This document shows positions 16,311-23,648 of a stretch of 37,377 bases of DNA, piece by piece. The translations under genes were made by a program, and so were the position numbers. Origin of the DNA: Salinisphaera hydrothermalis C41B8 (GTDB lineage Bacteria > Pseudomonadota > Gammaproteobacteria > Nevskiales > Salinisphaeraceae). Where the stretch lies: NCBI RefSeq assembly GCF_000732535.1, contig NZ_APNK01000036.1, positions 1 through 37,377 of the forward strand. Direction: 5' to 3'. How positions within the stretch are numbered: position 1 is the first letter of the stretch; every line of letters starts with the position of its first letter. Below the pieces are notes generated by a model. That model was not told the origin of the DNA and made no database searches. It worked only from the letters and a program-made list of their open reading frames with translations.

Positions 16311-17510
16311 ATGTTCGAATCGATTGAGCGAGTTCCCGGCGACGCCATTCTCGGCCTGATCCAGCAGTTCAAGGATGACCCCAACCCCAACAAGGTGGAT
16401 CTGGGCGTGGGCGTCTATCGCGACGAGCACGGCAATACGCCGATTCTGCGCGCGGTGAAGGACGCCGAGAAAAAACTCATCGATACCGAGCAGACCAAAG
16501 CGTACATCGGCTCGCACGGTGACCCGCAGTACGGCGAGTACATTCTGCAGACGGTGCTCGGCGCCGACAGCAAGGTGCTGGCCGCCAACCGCGCGAGCGC
16601 GACCCAGTCGCCCGGCGGCACCGGCGCGCTGCGTCTGGCCGCGGATTTTCTGGTCTCGCAGCTGCCCGGCAAGGCGATCTGGCTGCCGAACCCGACCTGG
16701 CCGAACCATCTCGGCGTGTTCGAGGCCGCGCGGCTCGAGATCAAGCGCTATCCCTACGTCGACGACAACGACCAGTTCGACTTCGACGCCATGCTCAAGA
16801 AGCTGAAGTCGATCCCCAAGGGCGACATCGTGCTGTTGCATGCCTGCTGCCATAACCCGACCGGTTTCGATCCGAGCCAGGATCAATGGCACCAGATCCT
16901 CGAGGTGGTACAGGACCGCGAGCTGTTGCCGCTGGTCGACTTCGCCTATCAGGGCTTCGGCGACGGGCTGGACGAAGACGCCTACGGCGTGCGCCTGCTG
17001 GCCGACCATCTCGACGAGATGGTCATCACCCAGTCCTGCTCGAAGAACTTCGGCATCTACCGCGAGCGCACGGGTTGCTTCATCGCGATCGCCAAGGACG
17101 AGGAGGACATGCAGGACGTCCGCTCGCAGCTGGCGACCACCGCGCGCGAGAACTACTCCAACCCGCCGGCCCACGGCAGCGCCATCGTGGCCACGATCAT
17201 GGGCTCGGCCGAGCTGACCGCTGCCTGGCATCGGGAGCTCGACGAAATGCGCGACCGCATCAACGATGTGCGCCAAAAACTCGTCGAAGGCCTCAAGCCT
17301 CATGGCCTGGCCGACAAGTTCGCGTTCATCACCGACCAGCGCGGCATGTTCTCGTATACGGGCCTGACCGAAGATCAGGTCAACAAGCTGCGCGACGAAT
17401 ACAGCATCTACATGGTCGCCTCGGGCCGTGCCAACGTGGCGGGCCTGAACGACGACAACATCGAATACGTCTGCAAGGCGATCGCCGACGTGGTCGGCTC
17501 CGGCAAGTAA
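16311..17510 (+). CDS. Aspartate/aromatic amino acid aminotransferase (AspC/TyrB family)
   Basis: Class-I PLP aminotransferase moving the amino group between aspartate or aromatic amino acids and 2-oxoglutarate. The 399-residue protein matches E. coli AspC/TyrB in length and landmarks: KVDLGVGVYRDEHGNTPI, the substrate-contact NPTWPNHLG (W130), HNPTG (181-185), the PLP lysine K245 in SCSKNFGIYRERTG and the carboxylate-binding Arg in VASGRANVAG near the end. AAAGGA lies about 8 nt before the ATG. Sequence cannot separate aspartate from tyrosine preference. The structured element at 15985-16254 lies immediately upstream and could affect its expression. Confidence 0.96.
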   Translation: MFESIERVPGDAILGLIQQFKDDPNPNKVDLGVGVYRDEHGNTPILRAVKDAEKKLIDTEQTKAYIGSHGDPQYGEYILQTVLGADSKVLAANRASATQSPGGTGALRLAADFLVSQLPGKAIWLPNPTWPNHLGVFEAARLEIKRYPYVDDNDQFDFDAMLKKLKSIPKGDIVLLHACCHNPTGFDPSQDQWHQILEVVQDRELLPLVDFAYQGFGDGLDEDAYGVRLLADHLDEMVITQSCSKNFGIYRERTGCFIAIAKDEEDMQDVRSQLATTARENYSNPPAHGSAIVATIMGSAELTAAWHRELDEMRDRINDVRQKLVEGLKPHGLADKFAFITDQRGMFSYTGLTEDQVNKLRDEYSIYMVASGRANVAGLNDDNIEYVCKAIADVVGSGK

Positions 17511-17564
17511 AACCGATCGCTGGCCGCGCCGCAGGGCGTGGCCGGCATGCCGGCGCCGCCGCGC
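17511..17564. terminator. Convergent intergenic hairpins
   Basis: Between the aminotransferase and uraA stops lie an imperfect GC-rich stem (GGCCGCGCC paired with GGGCGTGGCC, one mismatch) and, overlapping it, the perfect palindrome GCCGGCATGCCGGC. There is no T-run. The position fits bidirectional transcription stopping. Confidence 0.35.
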
Positions 17565-18854
17565 TCAGTCGTCGGCGGCTTCGGCAGCGGCCCGATCCTT
17601 GGCAATACGCGACTGCGGCAGGATCAGATTGAGCAGCACGCCCAGCACGCCCGCCAGGGCGATTCCTTCCAGCGAGAAACGGCCGAACGAGAAATGCAGC
17701 CCACCGATACCGCAGATCAGAATCAGCCCGACGACGGCCATGTTGCGGGACTCGGTCAGGTCTTCGCCCGACTGCACCAGGCTGTTCATGCCCACCACCA
17801 CGATGGCGCCGAACAGCAGCACGATGATCCCGCCCATCACGGGCGTGGGGATGGTGGACAGGAAGGCGCCTAGCTTACCCACGAACGAGAACACGATCGC
17901 GAAGCCGGCAGCCCAGGTCATGAGCGCCGGATTGGTCGCACCGGTCAGCGTCACCGCGCCGGTCACTTCCGAGTAGGTCGTATTCGGCGGCCCGCCGAAG
18001 CTCGCCGCCAGCGACGTGGCCAGCCCGTCGCCCAGCATGGTGCGATGGATGCCGGGATCGACCAGATAATCCCGCCCGGTCACCGAACGAATGGCGATGA
18101 TGTCGCCGAAATGCTCTATCGCCGGCGCGATCGCCACCGGCAGCATGAACAGCACGGCTTGCCAGTTGAATGCGGGCGCCACGAAATCCGGCACCGCCAG
18201 CCAGGGCGCTTCGATGATCGGCGTGAAATCCACCAGCCCCAGACAGATGGCGGTGAGATAACCGGTCACCACGCCGATGATGATCGGCAACAGCGCGACG
18301 AAACCGCGCCCCAGCAGCGACGCCGTCAGTGTGGCAACCAGCGCCGCCCCGGCCACGATCATCGCCGGCTCGCGGGCCACCAGCGTCTGATCACCGGTGC
18401 CGTTGTGCCCGGTGGCAAGATTGACCGCGACCGGCGCCAGCACCAGGCCGATCACCATGATCACCGGCCCGGTCACGATCGGCGGCAGGATGCGCGTGAT
18501 AAAGCCCACACCGCGCCAGGCGATCAGCGCCGACAGCACCAGATACACACAGCCCGCGGCCATCAGCCCGCCGAGCGTGGCCGGAATGCCCCAGGCCTGA
18601 ACGCCGTAGATGATGGGCGCGATGAAGGCGAACGACGAGGCCAGAAATACCGGCACACGGCCCTTGGTGACGATCTGGAAGACCAGCGTGCCCAACCCGG
18701 CGGTGAACAACGCCACGTTCGGATCCAGCCCGGTCAGCAGCGGCACCAGCACCAGCGAGCCGAAGGCCACGCAGAGCATCTGCGCGCCGACCAGCCCGTC
18801 ACGCAGGCGAAACGAATAATCCTGGGCCCGAGCTGCGTGGGCAGGCTGGGTCAT
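17565..18854 (-). CDS. uraA: Uracil permease UraA (NCS2 family)
   Basis: Proton-uracil symporter of the inner membrane. The 429-residue protein has about 14 hydrophobic segments. It has the NCS2 landmarks VFLASSFAFIAPI in the TM3 region, PAIEHFGDIIAI (the substrate-binding Glu/His region of TM8), GDGLATSLAASFGGPPNTTYSE (TM10 signature) and a C-terminal LNLILPQ. An AGAGGA precedes the ATG by 4 nt, fixing the start at 18854; the upstream in-frame extension lies inside upp. It is the second gene of an upp-uraA operon separated by 25 nt, a classical uracil uptake and salvage pair. Confidence 0.95.
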   Translation of the reverse strand: MTQPAHAARAQDYSFRLRDGLVGAQMLCVAFGSLVLVPLLTGLDPNVALFTAGLGTLVFQIVTKGRVPVFLASSFAFIAPIIYGVQAWGIPATLGGLMAAGCVYLVLSALIAWRGVGFITRILPPIVTGPVIMVIGLVLAPVAVNLATGHNGTGDQTLVAREPAMIVAGAALVATLTASLLGRGFVALLPIIIGVVTGYLTAICLGLVDFTPIIEAPWLAVPDFVAPAFNWQAVLFMLPVAIAPAIEHFGDIIAIRSVTGRDYLVDPGIHRTMLGDGLATSLAASFGGPPNTTYSEVTGAVTLTGATNPALMTWAAGFAIVFSFVGKLGAFLSTIPTPVMGGIIVLLFGAIVVVGMNSLVQSGEDLTESRNMAVVGLILICGIGGLHFSFGRFSLEGIALAGVLGVLLNLILPQSRIAKDRAAAEAADD

Positions 18855-18879
18855 GGCGTCCTCTTCTCGTTGTGCGGAG

Positions 18880-19512
18880 TTACTTGGTGCCGTACATGCG
18901 ATCGCCGGCATCGCCCAGCCCCGGGCGGATATAGCCGTGATCGTCGAGCCGCTCATCGATGGCGGCGGTGTAGATCGGCACGTCCGGATGCTCGGCGCGC
19001 AGTGCCGCGACACCTTCGGGGGCCGCCAGCAGACACAGGAACTTGATGTTGGTCGCGCCGAGCTTTTTCAGATGGCTGATGGCCGCGCCGGCCGAGTTGC
19101 CGGTCGCCAGCATCGGGTCCACCACGATCACGCGCCGACCGGCGATATCGTCCGGCATCTTGCAGTAGTATTCGACCGCTTCCAGGGTTTCGGGATCGCG
19201 GAACATACCAATATGCCCGACCCGCGCCGAGGGCAGCAGCTCGACCATGCCTTCCAGCAGGCCGTTGCCGGCACGCAGGATCGACACGAAACACAGTTTC
19301 TTGCCGGCCAGCACCGGCGCATCCATTTCCTCAAGCGGGGTTTCGATGCGCTCGGTGGTCAGCTCCAGATCGCGAGTAATCTCGTAAGTCAGCAGATGCG
19401 CGATCTCGCGCAGCAGCGACCGGAATTTCTGGGTCGAGGCGGTCGCACGCCGCATCAACGTGAGCTTGTGCTTGATCAGCGGGTGATCGACGACGGTGAC
19501 GTACTCGTCCAT
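18880..19512 (-). CDS. upp: Uracil phosphoribosyltransferase Upp
   Basis: Converts uracil and PRPP to UMP and pyrophosphate. The 210-residue protein is the standard size, with [15 protein letters not shown] at the start, [14 protein letters not shown], the PRPP loop [11 protein letters not shown] (130-140) and the uracil-binding C-terminus [18 protein letters not shown] lies 4-5 nt before the ATG; an upstream TTG (19527) is rejected. It is first in an operon with uraA. The direct repeat at 19562-19589 lies about 50-75 nt upstream and could be a regulator site. Confidence 0.97.
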   Translation of the reverse strand: MDEYVTVVDHPLIKHKLTLMRRATASTQKFRSLLREIAHLLTYEITRDLELTTERIETPLEEMDAPVLAGKKLCFVSILRAGNGLLEGMVELLPSARVGHIGMFRDPETLEAVEYYCKMPDDIAGRRVIVVDPMLATGNSAGAAISHLKKLGATNIKFLCLLAAPEGVAALRAEHPDVPIYTAAIDERLDDHGYIRPGLGDAGDRMYGTK

Positions 19513-19885
19513 GGTGCTCCCTGGCAAAAGCGGTTGGAATGGCGGCAGCTGCGCAATCGCGGCCTAATGCTACTACGAGCGCCTAATGCACCCCAGCCCG
19601 GCGCCTGCCCGGACGGCGTCCGGGGCGGGCCGCGGGCGAGTGCTCTTTGGCCCGCCGACCGCCTCGATATCGCGACCGTTTGTCATTCGCCCGCTGGACG
19701 GCCGTGGGCCGGGTCCGCGGCCAGCCGCAGAGCCCGGCGGCCAGCGCCGGCGGTGACCGCCACCGATCGCCACAGCACAGTGGGTAGAGGCACGCGACGC
19801 CTCGACAGACTTGGTCTTGGCGATAATGGCTTGCCGGCCATGCCGCCCGGTGCTTCACTGGCCTGCGATTTCAATGGAGTCCGTC
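19513..19885. other. Divergent intergenic region upstream of upp and the EamA gene
   Basis: This 373-bp stretch holds a 9-bp direct repeat (19562-19570 and 19581-19589). It also has a short GC-rich hairpin, CCCGGAC/GTCCGGG at 19608-19624 with a GGC loop. No coding sequence is credible here. Promoters for both divergent genes must lie here but no clear hexamer pair was found. Confidence 0.45.
19562..19589 (-). promoter_or_regulatory. Direct repeat upstream of upp (candidate operator)
   Basis: GCATTAGGC occurs twice on the minus strand, 19 bp apart start to start (two helical turns minus 2 bp). Such spacing suits a protein binding one DNA face at the promoter of the upp-uraA operon. No regulator is identified. 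Confidence 0.4.
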
Positions 19886-20842
19886 ATGAGCCCCCGCCCC
19901 GAGCGCCCCGCGACCGCAGCGAAGACTCCGCAGGCGATCCGGCAACCGCTGGATGCTCGGGCTGCCGGGCTCATGCTGGGCTTCTGTCTGGTCATCGGCC
20001 TGCAGCAGGTGGCCATCAAGTCGGTTGCCGATGCGGTGAGCCCGCTGGCCCAGATCGGGATTCGATCGTTGGTGGCCGTGCTCCTGATCGCTGCGATCGC
20101 GCGCTGGCGCGGCATCGCGCTCTGGGTGCCGGAACAATTCGGCCCCGGGCTGATCGTCGGCATCGGCTATACGCTGGAATTCGCGTTCGTGGCGCTCGGC
20201 CTGAACTACACCTATGCCGCGCATATGTCGGTGTTTCTCTATACCGCACCGGTATTCGCCGCGGTCGGGCTGCATCTGTTCGTGCCCGGCGAACAGCTCG
20301 CGCTCCGTCACTGGGCGGGCGTGGCGCTGGCCTTCGCTGGGCTTGTGATCGCGCTCGCGCCGAGCGCGCATGTCTCCAGTCAGGTGTTGCTCGGCGATGC
20401 GCTGGGCGTCGCCGCCGGCGCGTCCTGGGCGGGCACCACGCTGGCCTTGCGGACCAGTTCGCTGTCGGAGGCACCGCCGCTGCGCACCATCGCCTATCAG
20501 CTGGTGGTCGCCAGTGTCTTGTTGCTGCCCACCGCTGCCGTACTCGGCGATCTCGGCTCGATTCACATGACGGCGCTAGCCTGGGCCAGCCTGTCGTTCC
20601 AGTCGGTCGTGGTCTCGGTCGCCGCGTTGCTGGTGTGGTTCTGGCTGCTGCGACGTTATCTCGCCTCGCGCCTTGGCGTATTCGCTTTTCTTTCGCCGAT
20701 CTTCGGCGTGGGGTTCGGCGTGGTATTGATGGGTGACCCGATCTCGATCAACTTCGCGCTCGGCGGGCTCGCCATCCTGGCCGGATTGCTGCTGGTGAAT
20801 TCACGCGGTCGCCGCCGCGCGCCCAATGCAGGCCCCAAATGA
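19886..20842 (+). CDS. EamA/DMT-family transporter
   Basis: Inner-membrane drug/metabolite-transporter superfamily protein; substrate unknown, commonly a metabolite exporter. The 318-residue product has ten hydrophobic segments in two EamA repeats, the first about residues 30-165 and the second about 175-305. Typical segments are ALGLNYTYAAHMSVFLYTAP and FAFLSPIFGVGFGVVLMGDP. GGAG lies 6 nt before the ATG at 19886; two earlier in-frame ATGs lack a ribosome site. The stop overlaps the next gene by ATGA, so the pair is co-translated. Confidence 0.9.
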   Translation: MSPRPERPATAAKTPQAIRQPLDARAAGLMLGFCLVIGLQQVAIKSVADAVSPLAQIGIRSLVAVLLIAAIARWRGIALWVPEQFGPGLIVGIGYTLEFAFVALGLNYTYAAHMSVFLYTAPVFAAVGLHLFVPGEQLALRHWAGVALAFAGLVIALAPSAHVSSQVLLGDALGVAAGASWAGTTLALRTSSLSEAPPLRTIAYQLVVASVLLLPTAAVLGDLGSIHMTALAWASLSFQSVVVSVAALLVWFWLLRRYLASRLGVFAFLSPIFGVGFGVVLMGDPISINFALGGLAILAGLLLVNSRGRRRAPNAGPK

Positions 20843-21252
20843 CTCATGTTTTCGAAGGCAGCTGTTTCTGCGGCGCGGCGCGCTACCGCATCGCGAGCAC
20901 CGTCCGGCAGTTCTACTACTGCGAATGCGCCCAGTGCCGAAAAATGACGGGCTCGATTGCCGCGACCAATCTGCGACTGGCACCCGCGCCGATCGAGTGG
21001 CTTGCCGGCGCCGAGCACGTGCGCCTGTTCCGAGCCACCGACGGCCGCGACTTCACCCGCTGTTTCTGCACCGTCTGTGGCAGCGGTCTGCCGTATCTCA
21101 ATGTATCGGGCGATAGCCTCGTCGTGCCGGCCGGTTCGCTCGATACGCCACCACCGCTCAAGGTACAGCGGCGCATATTCACCGCGGAACGCCCCGGCTG
21201 GGCGGTGTTTGCCGCCACGCTGCCGGCCGATCCGGGATTTCCGCGGGATTAG
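20839..21252 (+). CDS. GFA/CENP-V domain zinc protein
   Basis: Small beta-fold protein of the glutathione-dependent formaldehyde-activating enzyme superfamily. The 137-residue product has the zinc-ligand pattern SCFCGAARY, CECAQCRKMTG and FCTVCGSGLPY. Family members bind one or two zinc ions; catalytic activity toward formaldehyde is proven for very few, so the function is open. The ATG overlaps the EamA stop, making the two a coupled pair. GFA proteins beside EamA exporters could act on the same small molecule, but that is inference. Confidence 0.9.
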   Translation: MTHVFEGSCFCGAARYRIASTVRQFYYCECAQCRKMTGSIAATNLRLAPAPIEWLAGAEHVRLFRATDGRDFTRCFCTVCGSGLPYLNVSGDSLVVPAGSLDTPPPLKVQRRIFTAERPGWAVFAATLPADPGFPRD

Positions 21253-21300
21253 CCTCGTTCACGCGTCCCGCATCGATCCAGGACCATTGCGAAATTCTCC

Positions 21301-21347
21301 ATTTGATATAAAAAATCAAAAGACCTATCATTTGATCGTCGCATAAT
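21301..21347 (+). promoter_or_regulatory. AT-rich promoter/operator of the Xre-RES pair
   Basis: An abrupt AT-rich patch in GC-rich DNA. It contains the inverted repeat TTTGAT/ATCAAA (21302-21307 and 21315-21320), a second ATTTGAT at 21330-21336, and -10-like hexamers TATAAA (about 21307-21312) and CATAAT (21342-21347). No good -35 could be assigned. Repeats next to the promoter fit autorepression by the antitoxin. Confidence 0.5.
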
Positions 21348-21359
21348 CGGAGGCGCGTC

Positions 21360-21773
21360 ATGAGCGATGCCGTAGTCCGGCGATCGGATATCCACGACGC
21401 AGCCACGCGCAAGCGCGTGAGCGGCGGCGCGCTGCGGACCTGGTTCAATATCGCGGCGGCCTGGCAACTGCGCGACGTCGAGGCAGCGCGCCTGCTGGGC
21501 ACGCCGGAAAGCACCTATCGCCGCTGGAAGAAGAACCCGGATGTGACGCTCGATATCGGCCAGATCGAGCGTCTGTCGCTGCTGCTCGGCATCTACAAAG
21601 CGCTGCAGATGCTGCTGCCCCGCGCCGATGCCGCCGATGACTGGGTCCGCCGCCCGAACGACAATCCCCTGTTCGGCGGCCACACGCCGCTGGAGCGTAT
21701 GCTGGCCGGACTGACCGAAGACATCGCCATCGTTCGGCGTTATCTCGATGCCGAACGGGGCGGCTGGGCTTGA
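21360..21773 (+). CDS. Xre/MbcA/ParS-family antitoxin
   Basis: DNA-binding antitoxin that would neutralise the RES toxin encoded immediately downstream. The 137-residue protein has a helical DNA-binding N-terminal part (LRTWFNIAAAWQLRDVEAAR, then LLGTPESTYRRWKKNP) and a C-terminal toxin-binding domain. The C-terminal part contains the family hallmark LSLLLGIYKAL, then WVRRPNDNPLFGGHTPLERM. GGAGG lies 6 nt before the ATG. The gene overlaps the toxin start by 4 nt (TTGA), and antitoxin-first order is typical. The repeats upstream at 21301-21336 are likely its operator. Confidence 0.92.
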   Translation: MSDAVVRRSDIHDAATRKRVSGGALRTWFNIAAAWQLRDVEAARLLGTPESTYRRWKKNPDVTLDIGQIERLSLLLGIYKALQMLLPRADAADDWVRRPNDNPLFGGHTPLERMLAGLTEDIAIVRRYLDAERGGWA

Positions 21774-22465
21774 GCGATACGCCCCAAACTCAGGTCGACT
21801 GGCCTCGGGCGAGACGCATTGTGTCGTCGCGATTTCCGCCGCGCACCCTGTTCGAACGCGTCACCGACCCGGCCGACCTGGAGGCCGTATTCGAAGTCGA
21901 ATCGCTGACCAACGATCGGCTACGCGATGAAGTGGGCGATCTCGGGCGGGTGCCGCCGGCCGAACGCATGGTCGGCGACGGCAGCACGCCGATCATGGCA
22001 GCATTCACCCATGTGTCACCGGCCGGCTCGCGCTTCTCCGACGGCACGTTCGGCGTCTTCTATGCCGCCGCTGACCGGACCACGGCCGTACGCGAAACGG
22101 TGTATCACCGCGAGCGCTTTCTCGTCGAAAGCCGTCAGCCGCCGATGATGCTCGAAATGCGCGAATACCGTGTGGCGATCAGCGGCGTGTTGACCGATCT
22201 GCGCGACCGGCCGGCGACCGACTCCTTGCTGAGCCCCGATTCATACCAGGCGTCACAACCTTTCGCCCGTCGGCAGCGGCAAAACGATGCACTCGGCATC
22301 GTCTACCCGAGCGTACGCAACCCCGGCGGCCAGTGCGTGGCCGCCTTTCGTACACTCCCGCTGTCGCCGGCCGTCCAGTGTGGCCACCTCGGCTATGTCT
22401 GGAACGGCCACGAGATCACCGAAGTCATCACGCTCGGCGAGAGCGGCATCACGCCGCGCGACTGA
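21770..22465 (+). CDS. RES-domain toxin (NAD-degrading family)
   Basis: Toxin of the RES-Xre type; characterised members such as MbcT consume NAD+. The 231-residue protein has the RES core SRFSDGTFGVFYAA, DRTTAVRETVYHRERF (about 102-117, including the conserved Arg and Glu) and the late block SVRNPGGQCVAAFR that names the family. It starts with TTG overlapping the antitoxin stop, which should lower toxin synthesis relative to antitoxin. The gene looks intact. It ends 2 bp from the convergent reductase gene, with no terminator in between. Confidence 0.92.
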   Translation: MSDTPQTQVDWPRARRIVSSRFPPRTLFERVTDPADLEAVFEVESLTNDRLRDEVGDLGRVPPAERMVGDGSTPIMAAFTHVSPAGSRFSDGTFGVFYAAADRTTAVRETVYHRERFLVESRQPPMMLEMREYRVAISGVLTDLRDRPATDSLLSPDSYQASQPFARRQRQNDALGIVYPSVRNPGGQCVAAFRTLPLSPAVQCGHLGYVWNGHEITEVITLGESGITPRD

Positions 22466-22467
22466 CT

Positions 22468-23496
22468 TTAGCGTTCGACCGCCAGCACCAGCTTGCCGAA
22501 GTTCTCGCCCGTGAACAGTTTGAGCAACGTGTCCGGGAAGGTATCGAAACCTTCGACGATATCCTCACGATGCTTGAGCTCACCGGCGGACAGCCAGGCC
22601 GCCATCTCGCGCGCCGCCTCGGGATAGCGATCAGCGAAATCGAACACGATGAAGCCTTCCATGCGCGCCCGGTTGATCAGCAGCGACAGATAGTTCCTGG
22701 GCGCATAGCCGGTATCGCCGACGTTGCCGGTGACGTTGTACTGCGAAATCGCGCCGCAGATCGCCACGCGGGCATGCAGACGCAGATTGGCCAGCGCGGC
22801 ATCCAGGATTTCACCACCGACGTTGTCGAAGTACAGATCGATGCCGTCCGGGCATTCGCGCCTGACGGCGTCGTTGATCTCTTCGTTCTTGTAGTCGATC
22901 ACGCCGTCGAAACCGAGTTCGTCGACGACATAGCGACATTTTTCCGGCCCGCCGGCGATCCCGACGACACGCGAGGCGCCTTTCTTCTTCGCGATCTGGC
23001 CGACCAGCGCGCCGACCGCGCCCGAGGCCGCCGACACCAGTACCACGTCACCTTCGGCCAGCTGGCCCACATCGAGCGTGCCGAAGTAGGCCGTCATGCC
23101 CGGCATGCCCAGCGCGCCGAGATAAACCGGCAGATCGGCCAGCGACGTATCGACCTTGCGCAGCTCGTCGCCGGGGAATACGGCATGCGTCTGGACGCCC
23201 AGGTTGCCGGAGACCTTGTCGCCCGCGGCGAAGTCCGGGTGCTTGGAATCGATCACGGTGCCGGCCGCGCCGGCGCGCATGACCTCGCCAATGCCTACCG
23301 GCTTGATATAGGACTTGCCGGCGTTCATCCAGCCGCGCATGGCCGGATCGAGCGAGATGTAGTCGATGGCGACGCGGACTTCGCCGTCCTTGGCTTCAGC
23401 CAACGGCTCGGTCACGAGATCGAAGTCGTCGCGCTCTGGCAGGCCCTTGGGGCGTCGGGCGAGGCGGAACTGGCGGTTATCGATGGTCTGACTCAT
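22468..23496 (-). CDS. NADPH-dependent MDR-family oxidoreductase (CurA-like)
   Basis: Zinc-free medium-chain reductase of the CurA/leukotriene B4 dehydrogenase group, reducing activated double bonds with NADPH. The 342-residue protein has the N-terminal signature RRPKGLPERDDFDLV, the YISLDPAMRGWM motif, the Rossmann loop VSAASGAVGALVGQIAKKKG, and YFDNVGGEILDA. There are no catalytic zinc ligands. A TTGTCA (-35-like) and a weak TAACGT lie 17 nt apart at 23524-23552 upstream. The physiological substrate is unknown. It converges with the RES toxin gene. Confidence 0.94.
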   Translation of the reverse strand: MSQTIDNRQFRLARRPKGLPERDDFDLVTEPLAEAKDGEVRVAIDYISLDPAMRGWMNAGKSYIKPVGIGEVMRAGAAGTVIDSKHPDFAAGDKVSGNLGVQTHAVFPGDELRKVDTSLADLPVYLGALGMPGMTAYFGTLDVGQLAEGDVVLVSAASGAVGALVGQIAKKKGASRVVGIAGGPEKCRYVVDELGFDGVIDYKNEEINDAVRRECPDGIDLYFDNVGGEILDAALANLRLHARVAICGAISQYNVTGNVGDTGYAPRNYLSLLINRARMEGFIVFDFADRYPEAAREMAAWLSAGELKHREDIVEGFDTFPDTLLKLFTGENFGKLVLAVER

Positions 23497-23648
23497 GGCT
23501 ATCTCGCTGTATCTGATAACCCGACGTTAGGTCGCGTATGCAGTGCTGACAAGAGCGAGAACAAACGATCGACGGCAAAGCGCGTAATGACGGCATCGCT
23601 TACTCGCTCGCCGATACGCCAACACCTGAGCCCAATTGATAATGCCGA

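Noticed and set aside
16068-17303. 411-codon minus-strand ORF over the aminotransferase and structured element
   Set aside because: Antisense to a clear AspC-family gene and it runs through the palindromic element.
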